Origin: Coniochaeta sp. PMI_546
Taxonomy: Eukaryota > Ascomycota > Sordariomycetes > Coniochaetales > Coniochaetaceae
Reading direction: 5' to 3'
Length of the DNA: 64,000 nucleotides
Assembly (NCBI GenBank): GCA_021432605.1
Contig: MU271151.1
Span: 744,001 to 808,000, forward strand
Position 1 is the stretch's first letter, and each line of letters begins with the position of its first letter. The notes under the pieces are model-generated. The model saw only the letters and a list, made by a program, of their open reading frames with translations, made no database searches and was not told the origin of the DNA. This document shows positions 43,786 to 54,300 of this stretch, piece by piece. Made by a program: the position numbers and the translations under genes.

Positions 43786-46446
43786 ATGGCAAGTCCGGCA
43801 AAGAAACGAAAACTCAATAATGGGTCCAAAGAGTCATCCTTGCCCTCAAGAGGACTAGAGTATTTCTTTGCCAAGCAGCAGAGGAACGGTGGACAGTCTG
43901 GTTCACAACCAGTGGCCGAGAAACGAGATGTCAACACTGAGAATGGCCAGAATGGCGCTGCGATTCAGGAATTAACTGATGAGGAGCTTGCAAGGAAGCT
44001 CCAGGCTGAATGGGACAGGGAAACAAGCAGTGCGAATGATGGAGCGCAACAAGACCACCCAACCGTGCAGGAAGTGACGCCTGGACAACCTTCGCCAAGT
44101 GCAGCTGAGAAGCTAGACGCGTCGGAAGGAGAGGCATTACCTTCGGACAACAACGTCAAGATACCAGCCCTGGAGCCTAACCGAGGCAAAAAGACGCTGT
44201 CGCTTTCCTCGGCAGCGGCAACTGAAGATGTCGCGGCTGCATCAATACCACTTGATGAGAGCCCTCTCGTTTTTGAACCCTCCAAGTACATTCCACAACT
44301 GCGGGAATCTTGGTCAACGGACGGAGGCGACGCGTCATACGCCCTTCTGACCCGTTGCTTCGTGCTCGTCAACGGCACCACCAGCCGTATCAAAATCGTC
44401 GACACGCTTGTCAACTGCATTCGTCTTCTCATAGAAGGTGACCCCGATAGCCTTCTACCAGCGGTATGGCTAGCAACGAATGCCATTTCACCGCCTTACG
44501 TCTCCATGGAACTGGGACTAGGCGGTTCGGCCATTTCCAAGGCGCTGAAGAATGTCTGCGGTCTTGATAACCGGTCTCTGAAGACAATCTACGACAAACT
44601 CGGTGATCCTGGTGATGTCGCCTTCGAGGCCAAGAAGAAGCAGAGTTTCACGCTCCGTAAACCGAAGCCGCTCACGATCAAGAGCGTCTACCAGTCTCTC
44701 GTTAAGATAGCCACAACCCAAGGTCAGGGAAGTGGAGAGATCAAGCAGCGCATCGTCGACCGCTTGCTGCAAGATGCTAGAGGTGGTGAGGAGAGCAGGT
44801 ACATTGTGAGGACACTTTGTCAGCACCTGCGGATAGGCGCTGTCAAAACCACCATGCTCATCGCCCTGTCAAGAGCGTTTCAACTGTCTAAGCCTGCCAA
44901 TGCAGACTTTGCCATAAGAAACCCGCAGGAGCTGGCCAAGCTACGCAAAGAGGAGCTTGCCGAGGTCTGGGCCAGGGGAGAAGAGATAGTGAAGGCATGT
45001 TTTGCCCGCCGACCGAACTACAACGACCTGGTTCCAGTCTTGCTCGAGATCGGGGTTACCGAGGAATTGCTGATTCGATGCAACCTCACAATACACATTC
45101 CACTAAGGCCCATGCTGGGCAGTATCACAAGAGATTTGTCTGAGATGCTTACGAAACTGCAAGGCCGAGACTTTGCCTGCGAATACAAGTACGATGGTCA
45201 GCGCGCTCAGGTTCACTGCGACGCCAAGGGAAAAGTTTCCATCTTTTCAAGGCATCTGGAATTGATGACTGACAAATATCCCGACCTTGTCGCCCTGGTT
45301 CCGAAAATACGAGGCGAAAGCGTCGAAAGTTTTGTCATGGAGGGCGAGGTTGTAGCTGTCGACCGCGGGACCGGAGAGCTGAAGAACTTTCAGACATTGA
45401 CAAACCGTGCTCGCAAGGACGTCGACATTGGTAGCATCACCATTGACGTCTGTCTCTTTTCCTTTGACCTGATGTATCTGAACGGTCAGTCGCTTCTCGA
45501 CCGACCGTTTAGAGAACGGCGTGAGCTACTGCGGTCGCTCTTCGTAGAGATTCCGCACCACTTCACCTGGGTTAAGAGCATCGACGCAACTTCACAAGAC
45601 TCCGAGAACGTGCTGGAATTCTTCAAATCCGCCATTGATATCAAGTGCGAGGGTATCATGGTGAAGATATTGGACAACCTGCCTGATCTGGAGTACACGG
45701 CTGGCGATGTCGTAGAAACCGCCGAGGGTGCTGAGACGACAAGTGCGAGTACGAAAGCGGCCACCGGCAAGTCCAAGGGCAAAAGCAAAGGTGCCACAGA
45801 CAAAGAGGCCTCGGAGAAGAAGACCAAAGGCCGCCGGAAGCCCCTTCTGGCAACCTATGAGCCGGATAAGCGACTCGACTCGTGGCTTAAGGTCAAGAAA
45901 GATTACAACTCAAGCTTCGAGACGCTTGACCTCATCCCTATCGCGGGCTGGCACGGGCAAGGTCGCAAAGCGAAATGGTGGTCACCTATTTTGCTCGCTG
46001 TCCGGAACGAGGATACAGGTAGTCTCGAAGCCGTGTGCAAGTGCATGTCTGGCTTCACCGACCCTTTCTACAAGGCCAACAAGGAGTTCTACGATGACGG
46101 CGAGATCAGCGGCGAGCCAAAGAACGTGCTGGCGAAGAAACCCGGATATGTTGAGTACGCGGGTCATCCGGACGTCTGGTTTGAACCGCAGGAGGTGTGG
46201 GAGATGGCATTTGCAGACATCACTCTCAGTCCGACGTATACCGCGGCCATTGGGCTTGTGAGCGAGGACAGGGGGCTGAGCTTGCGCTTCCCACGGTTCT
46301 TGAAGAAGAGGGAAGATAAGGGCATTGATGAAGCCAGCACGAGCGAGTTCTTGGCTGGTCTATGGAGGAAGCAGGAGGCTAAGGCCCCCGCTGCGGCGAA
46401 GGGTGAAGGCGCTGACGCTCTCAGCGGAGGTGAAGACGAGCTCTAA
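43786..46446 (+). CDS. CDC9: ATP-dependent DNA ligase I
   Basis: One intronless frame of 886 aa. It seals Okazaki fragments and repair nicks in the nucleus. The N-terminus has basic PAKKRKL (likely nuclear signal) and a PCNA-binding-like GLEYFFAKQ (residues 23-31) without the usual leading Gln. The DNA-binding domain spans about residues 160-430. Nucleotidyltransferase motifs are EYKYDGQRAQVH (catalytic Lys468), FSRHLELMTDKYPD, VMEGEVVAVD, FDLMYLNG, CEGIMVK and DSWLKVKKDY. An OB-fold follows (RFPRFLKKREDKG). Between motifs IV and V is a Lys/Ser/Thr-rich insert (about residues 640-687). It ends 66 bp from the convergent aldose epimerase gene. Confidence 0.97.
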   Translation: MASPAKKRKLNNGSKESSLPSRGLEYFFAKQQRNGGQSGSQPVAEKRDVNTENGQNGAAIQELTDEELARKLQAEWDRETSSANDGAQQDHPTVQEVTPGQPSPSAAEKLDASEGEALPSDNNVKIPALEPNRGKKTLSLSSAAATEDVAAASIPLDESPLVFEPSKYIPQLRESWSTDGGDASYALLTRCFVLVNGTTSRIKIVDTLVNCIRLLIEGDPDSLLPAVWLATNAISPPYVSMELGLGGSAISKALKNVCGLDNRSLKTIYDKLGDPGDVAFEAKKKQSFTLRKPKPLTIKSVYQSLVKIATTQGQGSGEIKQRIVDRLLQDARGGEESRYIVRTLCQHLRIGAVKTTMLIALSRAFQLSKPANADFAIRNPQELAKLRKEELAEVWARGEEIVKACFARRPNYNDLVPVLLEIGVTEELLIRCNLTIHIPLRPMLGSITRDLSEMLTKLQGRDFACEYKYDGQRAQVHCDAKGKVSIFSRHLELMTDKYPDLVALVPKIRGESVESFVMEGEVVAVDRGTGELKNFQTLTNRARKDVDIGSITIDVCLFSFDLMYLNGQSLLDRPFRERRELLRSLFVEIPHHFTWVKSIDATSQDSENVLEFFKSAIDIKCEGIMVKILDNLPDLEYTAGDVVETAEGAETTSASTKAATGKSKGKSKGATDKEASEKKTKGRRKPLLATYEPDKRLDSWLKVKKDYNSSFETLDLIPIAGWHGQGRKAKWWSPILLAVRNEDTGSLEAVCKCMSGFTDPFYKANKEFYDDGEISGEPKNVLAKKPGYVEYAGHPDVWFEPQEVWEMAFADITLSPTYTAAIGLVSEDRGLSLRFPRFLKKREDKGIDEASTSEFLAGLWRKQEAKAPAAAKGEGADALSGGEDEL

Positions 46447-46512
46447 ATGCCCCTTGCCACACATACCGCCGCCGCTCCATCACCGACCCATCGCTGTTTC
46501 CCTTCCTACGGT

Positions 46513-47604
46513 TCACTCCTTCCACGCCCGATACACGATCCTAGCACCGTACTTCTCGCCTTTCTTGAGCAACATCTGGCCCTTCCACTCCTCGACATTC
46601 GCAGCATTCACATAGCGACTTGGCTCAACGCAAAAACCACTGCGCTTTCCACGAGCAGGCAGCCCAGCCACCGCGGGCACATCGATGTACTTGCCGGTGT
46701 AGAACTGGAAAGCAGGCTCGGTGCTGTGTACTTCGAGGTGGATCTTGGAGTCGGGGTGGAACGCCGAGACCAGCTTCTGTAGCGGCTGTTGGCGAGTGTC
46801 GATTGGCACCTTGTCAGCGGCTTCATTGATGACGAAGCAGTCGTCGATATCTGGCTCCTCGGCCCCGAGGGTGAATGGCTTGCCACCTTCGACCTTGCTG
46901 AAGGCTGTTGGTCCGCCGGTGGGGATGCCTCCGTCATCGACGGGTAGGTACGTGTTGGTGACGAGCGTTACTTCGGTTCCTTCAATGGTAGGGCCGCCGG
47001 TTAGGTTGAAATAGCTGCCGATCCTTTGTCAGTATATCATCGCAAACTCGATGCACGGGGAAAGAGGTTTCTCGTACGAGTGGTTCGTCATATTAATGAC
47101 TGTCTCATCCGCACCTCCGGTGAGCTCAGCCTCATACTCGATTCCCAGCACAATCACCTCTTTTCCATCCTGCACCTGCTTGCCAGCAGTGTACACTACG
47201 CTCGCCTCAACAGTACCGGGGAATCCCTCATCGCCGTCGGGGCTGACAAGAGTGAACTTCACGCTCTCACCACCATCCAAGCCTCCTTCCAGCCCGGGAA
47301 CGGTTCTGACGCCCACCGGCGTAGGCCCGTTCCAGATCTTCTTCCCCCAGCCGATAACACCGCCGTGCAGGTTGTTAGGTCCGTTGTTAGCGGCCAGCTT
47401 GTAGCTCTTGCCGCCGTTGAGGCTGTTCAGCTTAGCATTGCTGATGCGGTTGGCGACGCGGCCGATGGTCTCGCCGAAGAAGGGGTCGTTGTGGCTCTCG
47501 TAGAGCGACTGAGAGGGGAAGCCTTGGACGATGTTCACATCGCCGACGCGGAGGGACTGGATTATGGCGCCGAGTGGCAGGAAGGTTATTGGTGCGTCGG
47601 ACAT
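46513..47604 (-). CDS. aldose 1-epimerase (galactose mutarotase family)
   Basis: Two exons, 47604-47078 and 47014-46513 (63-bp intron), give 342 aa. It interconverts alpha and beta anomers of hexoses. The fold's motifs are present: FFGETIGRVANRI, NNLHGG (His80), the second catalytic His175 in TNHSYFNLTGG, which is created by the splice, DDCFVI, and the general base in GFCVEPSRY (Glu306). The family length and lack of a signal or epimerase fusion indicate a free-standing cytosolic mutarotase, unlike yeast Gal10, where it is fused. The donor site GTACGA is less common. Confidence 0.94.
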
Positions 47605-48595
47605 TATTGGTTAGCTGATATATGAGATTTGGTCTCTAAGAGTTGGTCTTCTACGCGAAAGATGTGATGATGTCAGAAGACTGCGGCTTGATTATGCAAC
47701 ATGCAGCGTAAAAGGTACAATTCTAAGGAGCAGGCGAGGATAGGATTGAGACGATTGAGAGCTGTATCACGATTTCGGGGAGCACAGGAGTCTACATTAA
47801 AAGCATCTAGAGAATCATTCTTCTTATTACACCGGAATTCAGCCTATATCATTAGTTTCGGTCAGGACTTGACCCCATCTTCATCGTCAATCGGCGCAAA
47901 TCCACTCGAGCTCTTGGGAATAACGGCGGGGCAACTGGCGGGGTTATATTGGAGATGGAGCTCAACTTTGGCTTCACTTTATCCCGACGGGTGAATTGAT
48001 AGGTGCACCGAGGATCTGAGTGGTGACCTAAGTATGGAGCTATCATAGTTAGGTGGTCGACTAAGATTGTTTCCGAGCATTACATCGCATTGGAGAAGAG
48101 GCAAGTATCACAGCCAAACAATTATAGCTTCCGACTTGCAGTTCCTTTCCCCAAGTCTTTCATGAGATAAATAAATGGTCTTAAGCATAGTGGGGTATTC
48201 AGATGGCGGGGTTCAGCTGAACAGGTGCCAGCTATGCCAGCCCTGGCAGACGGGATGGCTTGCATCGAGTGGGGCGAACGGCGGGGTAGGTCCTGGTTTT
48301 CGGACCCTTGACTTGAGATCCACGTGTAGACTCGCGATGGACTCGAGGCAACAATCCATTTGTCACAGTCGAGCAGTACTCGTCTTACAGCCACAAGTTC
48401 TACCAACACAAAAACCTGCATAGTAACTCACCACCATCGACCAGACAAGTTTGGCTTTCCAGTGTCTCGTGCAAGCCTACGTGGAGTCTCTGGCTGGTTC
48501 AAGCATGACCACAACCTAGGCGTGGATGCTGACTCCCACATTCCGAAAGATAAACGACAGCAACCAAACAGTACACAAGAACAGAAATATTCGCC
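47605..48595. other. divergent intergenic region
   Basis: 991 bp between the aldose epimerase start and the next plus-strand gene. Short frames on both strands are unsupported. No repeats of note. Confidence 0.5.
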
Positions 48596-49597
48596 ATGTC
48601 AGCCTCACAGCCTACACTTATTTCGACGCCGAAGCGCAAGCGCAGTCAGCTGGACAGCGGTGACGCTAGGCTGCCGTCGAACAGCATCGCAACATTCTCC
48701 CCAGAGGACATTGCCCTCCCTCCGTCCTCCCCAGCCGAGGACGGAGGCACCAGCCCTCGAACGAAGGTCGCCCATCGCTTTCGAAGCCTAGCGATTGGGC
48801 GACCTCGGGCACTTGCAGAAACTACCACGAAGGCTAGTTCAATACTGGCTCCGAGAGAGGCGACATCAACGATACCAGAAACGCCACAGCCTATAAGCAA
48901 AACCGTCGATCGCATGGAGGAAGGTATGGATGGAGCTGACCATGGGGCGAGAAAGCGGTTAAAATTGCCACGAGATGTCGGCTCACAACCACCGATCGAG
49001 GTCGAAAGCGGCATGCCGGCCCTTCCCAAAGAGAAGTCCGACGGTGAGCAAGTTCTCGCCGTCGAGCGGCCCGGCACACCACCACCAAAGAGGTCGACTC
49101 CCGTAGCGGAAGACCTAGCAGACGCATCGAAAGCAATACCATCAGCGACGGAGTCAAGTCCAGGGTTTCAATGGCCGCCATCACCACCAGATACCACGTT
49201 AACGACACAAACGAATCCAACAACAGTCGCTTTCCGAGCTTCCATGACATGGCACGAGGACGAAATAACAATCTACGACCCAGACGACAGCGATGACGAT
49301 GGCACAGGTATCAACGGCATCGGCTTCAAGCCGACGGCTGCGGTGGCGTACGCTCGCGGTGTCAAACGCAAGCAGCAGCTAGCTGAGTATCGCAAGAGGG
49401 AAGAGCGCGAGGCCAGGGCGAGAAGGAGTCAGCGGCGCAGAGCAAGTCCGCGGTCACTTGCGGAGGATAAGCCGGAGAGCGTGAAGAAAGGGGACAAGGG
49501 CAAGGAGAAGGAGAAGGAGAAGGAAAAGCAGAGGCGAAAAGTGAGGTTTCTGGAATCCTCGGTCCCCGCGCCTACGACAATTACGACAAGTTCCTGA
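48596..49597 (+). CDS. conserved hypothetical disordered protein
   Basis: One intronless frame of 333 aa with no enzyme domain. It is Ser/Pro/Thr-rich and largely disordered, with many SP/TP sites (for example STPKRKR, RPGTPPPKR), which could be phosphorylated. The most structured part is near residues 210-275: MTWHEDEITIYDPDDSDDDG, then NGIGFKPTAAVAYARG and a basic helix KRKQQLAEYRKREEREARARR. A lysine-rich run KGKEKEKEKEKQRRK follows. Basic clusters suggest a nuclear protein. The ordered middle block looks like a conserved fungal motif, but I cannot assign a function. Confidence 0.75.
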   Translation: MSASQPTLISTPKRKRSQLDSGDARLPSNSIATFSPEDIALPPSSPAEDGGTSPRTKVAHRFRSLAIGRPRALAETTTKASSILAPREATSTIPETPQPISKTVDRMEEGMDGADHGARKRLKLPRDVGSQPPIEVESGMPALPKEKSDGEQVLAVERPGTPPPKRSTPVAEDLADASKAIPSATESSPGFQWPPSPPDTTLTTQTNPTTVAFRASMTWHEDEITIYDPDDSDDDGTGINGIGFKPTAAVAYARGVKRKQQLAEYRKREEREARARRSQRRRASPRSLAEDKPESVKKGDKGKEKEKEKEKQRRKVRFLESSVPAPTTITTSS

Positions 49598-50170
49598 ACT
49601 GGAAGGGTTTGAGGGAAATGTAGACGGAACTGCGTTCTGCCTGCGATACTTTCAGTGGCGCTAGTCCTCGATATCTTTGGTACGATATCTTGGCACACGC
49701 AGACTGACATTGTTTTTGGATTGGAACTATAATGATTGAATGACTCTAAAACAGGATCGGGGAACTAATTCTGGCCGTCGATCTTGGATCATGGCCTGTG
49801 GAGGAATGGTTAGTAACGGATCTAGTACGGCGTTGCCCTTTGGGTTGGGCTAATGGTGTCGTTTCTCTACATGAAGTGAGCGACTTTCCCAACTCGACGT
49901 GGCTTGCTTATCCCATGCGAAAACGGATGGTTTCTTGGGTGCTGGCACGGTCTGGGAAATCAGGTCTTCAGGGCATAGCGGTGTCTTTTACTTCATTAGT
50001 CAGGCACAGTATATGCTGTCGTACGCATCAAACGACATAATATGGGTGGGCACTAACGCCCTTCACCTTTGGTGACATGATGCTACAGCTGGTGTGATCC
50101 AAGGACCCTCTAATGCAGTAAAACTACAACCCAAGCGCCCATATATGCAAGACATCTTCTTGGGCAAGCC
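49598..50170. other. 3' intergenic region between convergent genes
   Basis: 573 bp between the stop of the hypothetical protein and the stop of COX20. Only short unsupported frames. Confidence 0.5.
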
Positions 50171-50716
50171 CTACCAGACCTTCCACCAACTCTTCTCCGC
50201 CTTTCTGCTCGCCTGCTCTTCCTGCTGTGCCTTCCTCGCTCGTATCCTCTCCTCCTCCAAAGCCCTCATCTCAGCCTGCTTCTTGTCGTAAACCTCGACA
50301 ACCCTCTTCATCTTCTCCCTCTCCCTCCGCCGCGACGCCTGGCAGAACTCGTACTGCACTACCGCACCAAGCACACCAGCGCCGACAGCCCAATTGGCTG
50401 CTTTTGGCACGCCCGATCCAAGTATAAAGCGTAATGCGCCGACGGCGGCGCCGCTCCCTATCCCGGTCAGGAAGCCGGTTCGCGAGCAGGGCGCTTGGTG
50501 CACCGAGAGGAAGTCGCCGGCCTTCACGGACGCCCAGGCGTCGGCTATCGTTGGCTGGCGCGCGGCAAGCTGGGAGCGGGCGTTGTCGGCTTCTGCCTGG
50601 GTCGGGGTAGGTTGATTTGCGCCATGGTCGAGATATGGTTGAGGTGGTGGTCGTAGTTGTGATGTGGGGGGTGCGGGCGATGCAGAGGAGGGCGGTAAGG
50701 TGTCGGAGGGTGCCAT
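50171..50716 (-). CDS. COX20: cytochrome c oxidase assembly protein COX20
   Basis: One exon, 181 aa. A Pro/Gln-rich N-terminal part is followed by the family signature TIADAWASVKAGDFLSVHQ and PCSRTGFLTG. Two hydrophobic segments follow (GIGSGAAVGALRFILG and NWAVGAGVLGAVVQYEF). The C-terminus is a charged coiled-coil helix with EFCQASRRREREKM and ends in SWWKVW. Cox20 is an inner mitochondrial membrane chaperone that binds newly made Cox2 and helps its maturation. Length, two membrane spans and signature agree with fungal Cox20. It is divergent from POL2. Confidence 0.92.
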   Translation of the reverse strand: MAPSDTLPPSSASPAPPTSQLRPPPQPYLDHGANQPTPTQAEADNARSQLAARQPTIADAWASVKAGDFLSVHQAPCSRTGFLTGIGSGAAVGALRFILGSGVPKAANWAVGAGVLGAVVQYEFCQASRRREREKMKRVVEVYDKKQAEMRALEEERIRARKAQQEEQASRKAEKSWWKVW

Positions 50717-51379
50717 TTTGTCGGAGGATGAGTTGTATCGCTCGTTACGAGGATTCGAGGTTGTAGTTGCGGGTGGTGCCCGTCACTCAACCCGAAGCTC
50801 GACGTTCTTGTCACAAGAATCACCTTAGTGGTGCGAACACACTAACTCCCAGCCAGGTGTATGGACGCTAAAACCTAGAATAGTGCACACAAAGCAATAT
50901 TCAAGCGGCAATAAGATATCAGATCATCGTATCTCAATCTATGATTTCACGAGAGCTTCCGATCGAGGTCTGAGGTCTGAGGTCTAATGGTCTGTGCGTG
51001 CATTAGCTCACAGTACGTCTCTTCATCGGTCCCACCTCGTCCCGCTCCTTTAGCGCCGACGCGTCGCGTCTTGGAAACCATTAAACATTAAGAATGGGAC
51101 ACGGTTTGGCGCGTCTCCTCCAAAACCACTTGTAACCCTTGCAAGCACCAAAAGCAATTCTTGACAGACCAACTGTATATGCTCCCTAGGCGACAACGAC
51201 GCTCGTTCTCGACCACATGCATCTCGAGGACAGTCAATGACGATCTGTACACTCTTCAGCGATTGATCTCCCACGTTATAACGGCCTCTTTACGTCTTCT
51301 GGTCCAGCAACTTCTTGCTGGAGGGATCGCCTCCTCTCTCCCTTCCACTCTGGCCTGTTCTTGAACACCGTCCTGCAAA
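50717..51379. promoter_or_regulatory. divergent promoter between COX20 and POL2
   Basis: 663 bp containing no gene. It has a perfect ACGCGT (MluI cell-cycle box, 51059-51064) about 320 bp before the POL2 ATG and TTTGGCGCG (51105-51113), a match to the E2F-type consensus. These are known elements of replication genes in fungi and animals. Confidence 0.6.
51059..51064. promoter_or_regulatory. MCB-like ACGCGT box
   Basis: The palindromic hexamer bound by MBF (Mbp1-Swi6 in yeast) upstream of G1/S genes. Here it lies before POL2. One hexamer may occur by chance, but the position and the nearby E2F-like site support it. Confidence 0.5.
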
Positions 51380-54300
51380 ATGCCCAACACGCACCTGAAC
51401 CGACGACCACAAAAGGGCTTCCGCCGCGGCGGTGCCAAATCCGCCTACCATGGCGCCACCAAATCACGGACCTTCGCCGCCAGCTCCAGCGCTCGGGGCG
51501 AGGCCACCTCAATAGACGAGAAGTGGGAGCGGACAGCGCTGGCGCACCGTATCGACGAGTCCATGGGCTTCGCCCGCTACGAGTCCGGCCGGCGAAAGGA
51601 GGGCTGGCTCGTCAATGTTCAGCCGACGTCCATTGACGATCCGCGCGTGCCTGGAGGTGGAGGCCGGGCTGCTCTAGACTGCTACTTCATTGAGGAGGAC
51701 GGAAGCACATTCAAGGCCACGGTCGAATACGAACCGTACATCTTAATAGCTTGTCGAAAGGGTCACGAAATGGAGGTTGAGGAGTGGTGTAAGCGGATCC
51801 CTGGCGGCGGCGTGGTCAAGAGCGTCAAGAAGGTGGAGAAGGAGGACCTGCAGATGCCAAATCACTTGCTTGGCTATCGTCGAACCTTTTTGGAGTTGCG
51901 ATTCTACAATGTTCAGGACCTGCTGGCCGCAAGGAGAGACATCATGCCCATTGCCGAGAAGAACAAGAAAGGAATGGATGCGATGGATACTTATGCTGAG
52001 GTTGCCGCGTGAGTACAACTCTGCTATTCCCATTTGCCCTCCTGCTGCTTCGAGCCTCTTCACTGACAACATTATTGTAGTACAAATGCCGGCTTCGACC
52101 TCTTTGATGAAGACTCACGAAGTGATGATAGACGACTTAATACTTCTTTTCTTGAGGCCAGCGATTTTATTGTCGACATTAGGGAATATGATGTCCCGTA
52201 CCACGTTAGAGTAATGATAGATCTGAGTAAGTTCCCTGCGGTGGCTAATGAGTTTCGAAGGTTTGGTCCCTAATATTTGATACAGACATACGCGTCGGCA
52301 AATGGTACTTTGTTGAAGCGAAACACGGTGTCACGACCATTGTATGCAACGAAGAGCGCCTGGCAATGGCTGACCCCGTTGTCATGGCGTACGATATTGA
52401 GACCACCAAGTTACCCCTGAAGTTCCCAGATGCGGCAATAGACCAGGTCATGATGATATCGTACATGATCGACGGTCAGGGGTTTCTGATCACCAACCGC
52501 GAAATCATCTCCGAGGACATATCAGATTTTGAGTATACTCCGAAACCCGAGTATCAGGGTCCGTTCATGATCTTCAACGAGCCTGATGAGAAAGCTGTGC
52601 TCGAACGATTCTTCCTCCACATCAAGGAGGCCCGACCTACCGTCATCGCCACATACAACGGCGACTTCTTCGACTGGCCATTCGTCGAGGCACGGGCAAG
52701 TGTCAACGGCATTGACATGTACCATGAGATTGGATGGAAGAAGGACGCCGAGGACCAGTACAAGTGCAATTACAGTGTGCATATGGATTGTTTCCACTGG
52801 GTCAACCGAGACTCGTATCTTCCACAAGGTAGTCGTGGCCTGAAAGCTGTCACCGTCGCAAAACTCGGCTACGACCCTGACGAACTTGATCCCGAACTAA
52901 TGACGCCCTATGCTGCGGAGAGGCCACAGACTCTAGCAGAGTACTCGGTTTCCGATGCCGTTGCGACATATTACCTCTACATGAAATACGTCCACCCCTT
53001 CATCTTCTCTCTGTGTACAATTTTGCCACTTGGAGGCGACGACACTTTGCGAAAGGGTACGGGTACTCTATGCGAAATGCTGCTCATGGTCCAAGCATAC
53101 CAAAAAGGAATCGTCCTTCCCAACAAGCACGTCACACCCAAAGAGTCGTTCTGGGAAGGACACCTCCTGGACTCTGAAACGTACGTTGGAGGTCACGTCG
53201 AAAGTATCGAAGCTGGCGTCTTCCGGGCTGACATTCCGGTGAACTTCGCCGTCGATCCGGGAGCGGTAGACGAGCTGCTCCGGGACTTGGATGCTGCCCT
53301 GGAGTTCAGTATCACGGTTGAAGAGAAGAAGTCAATGGATGACGTGACGAATTACGAAGAAATCAGGGATCAGATTGCCGCCAAGCTCAGGAGCTTGAGG
53401 GAAACACCGAACAGGAGCGAACGGCCGCTCATATATCATTTGGATGTCGCGTCGATGTATCCCAACATCATGACCACCAACCGATTGCAGCCAGATTCCA
53501 TGATTCAGGAGTCCGACTGTGCGGCGTGCGACTTCAACCGACCCGGGAAAACGTGTGATAGACGCTTACCATGGGCTTGGAGAGGCGAGTACCTGCCCGC
53601 AAAGCGCGACGAGTACAACATGATCAGGCACGCATTGGAAAACGAGAAATTCCCCGGAAAGTATCCTAACCAGCCCATGCGGTCATTCCAGGAATTGCCT
53701 GCGGACGAGCAAGCCAACTTGATTAGGAAACGATTACAACTTTACTCACAAAAGGTGTACCATAAGATTCATGAATCGACAACTATCGTCCGTGAAGCTA
53801 TCATCTGCCAGCGAGAAAACCCTTTCTATATCGACACTGTGCGAGACTTCCGTGATCGTCGGTACGATTACAAAGGGAAGGCGAAGGTCTGGAAGGGCAA
53901 AACCGACACTTTGAAGTCTTCTGGTGCTTCATCTTCCGAGATTGACGCAGCAAAAAAGATGATTATCTTGTTCGACTCCTTGCAGTTGGCACACAAGGTC
54001 ATTCTGAACTCCTTTTACGGATACGTCATGCGAAAGGGCTCCCGATGGTACTCCATGGAGATGGCTGGAGTTACCTGTCTGACGGGAGCTACCATCATCC
54101 AGCTGGCGAAGGAGTTGGTGGAACGGTTAGGACGACCTCTCGAGTTGGATACGGACGGTATCTGGTGCATGCTACCAGCCACCTTCCCGGAAAACTTCGC
54201 ATTCAAGCTGAAGAACGGCAAAAAGATGGTCATCTCCTACCCGTGTGTGATGTTGAATCACTTGGTCCACGCCAAATTCACCAACCACCAATACCAGACA

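Noticed and set aside
47026-47625. 199-aa plus-strand frame
   Set aside because: Antisense of the aldose 1-epimerase first exon, whose catalytic motifs are clear.
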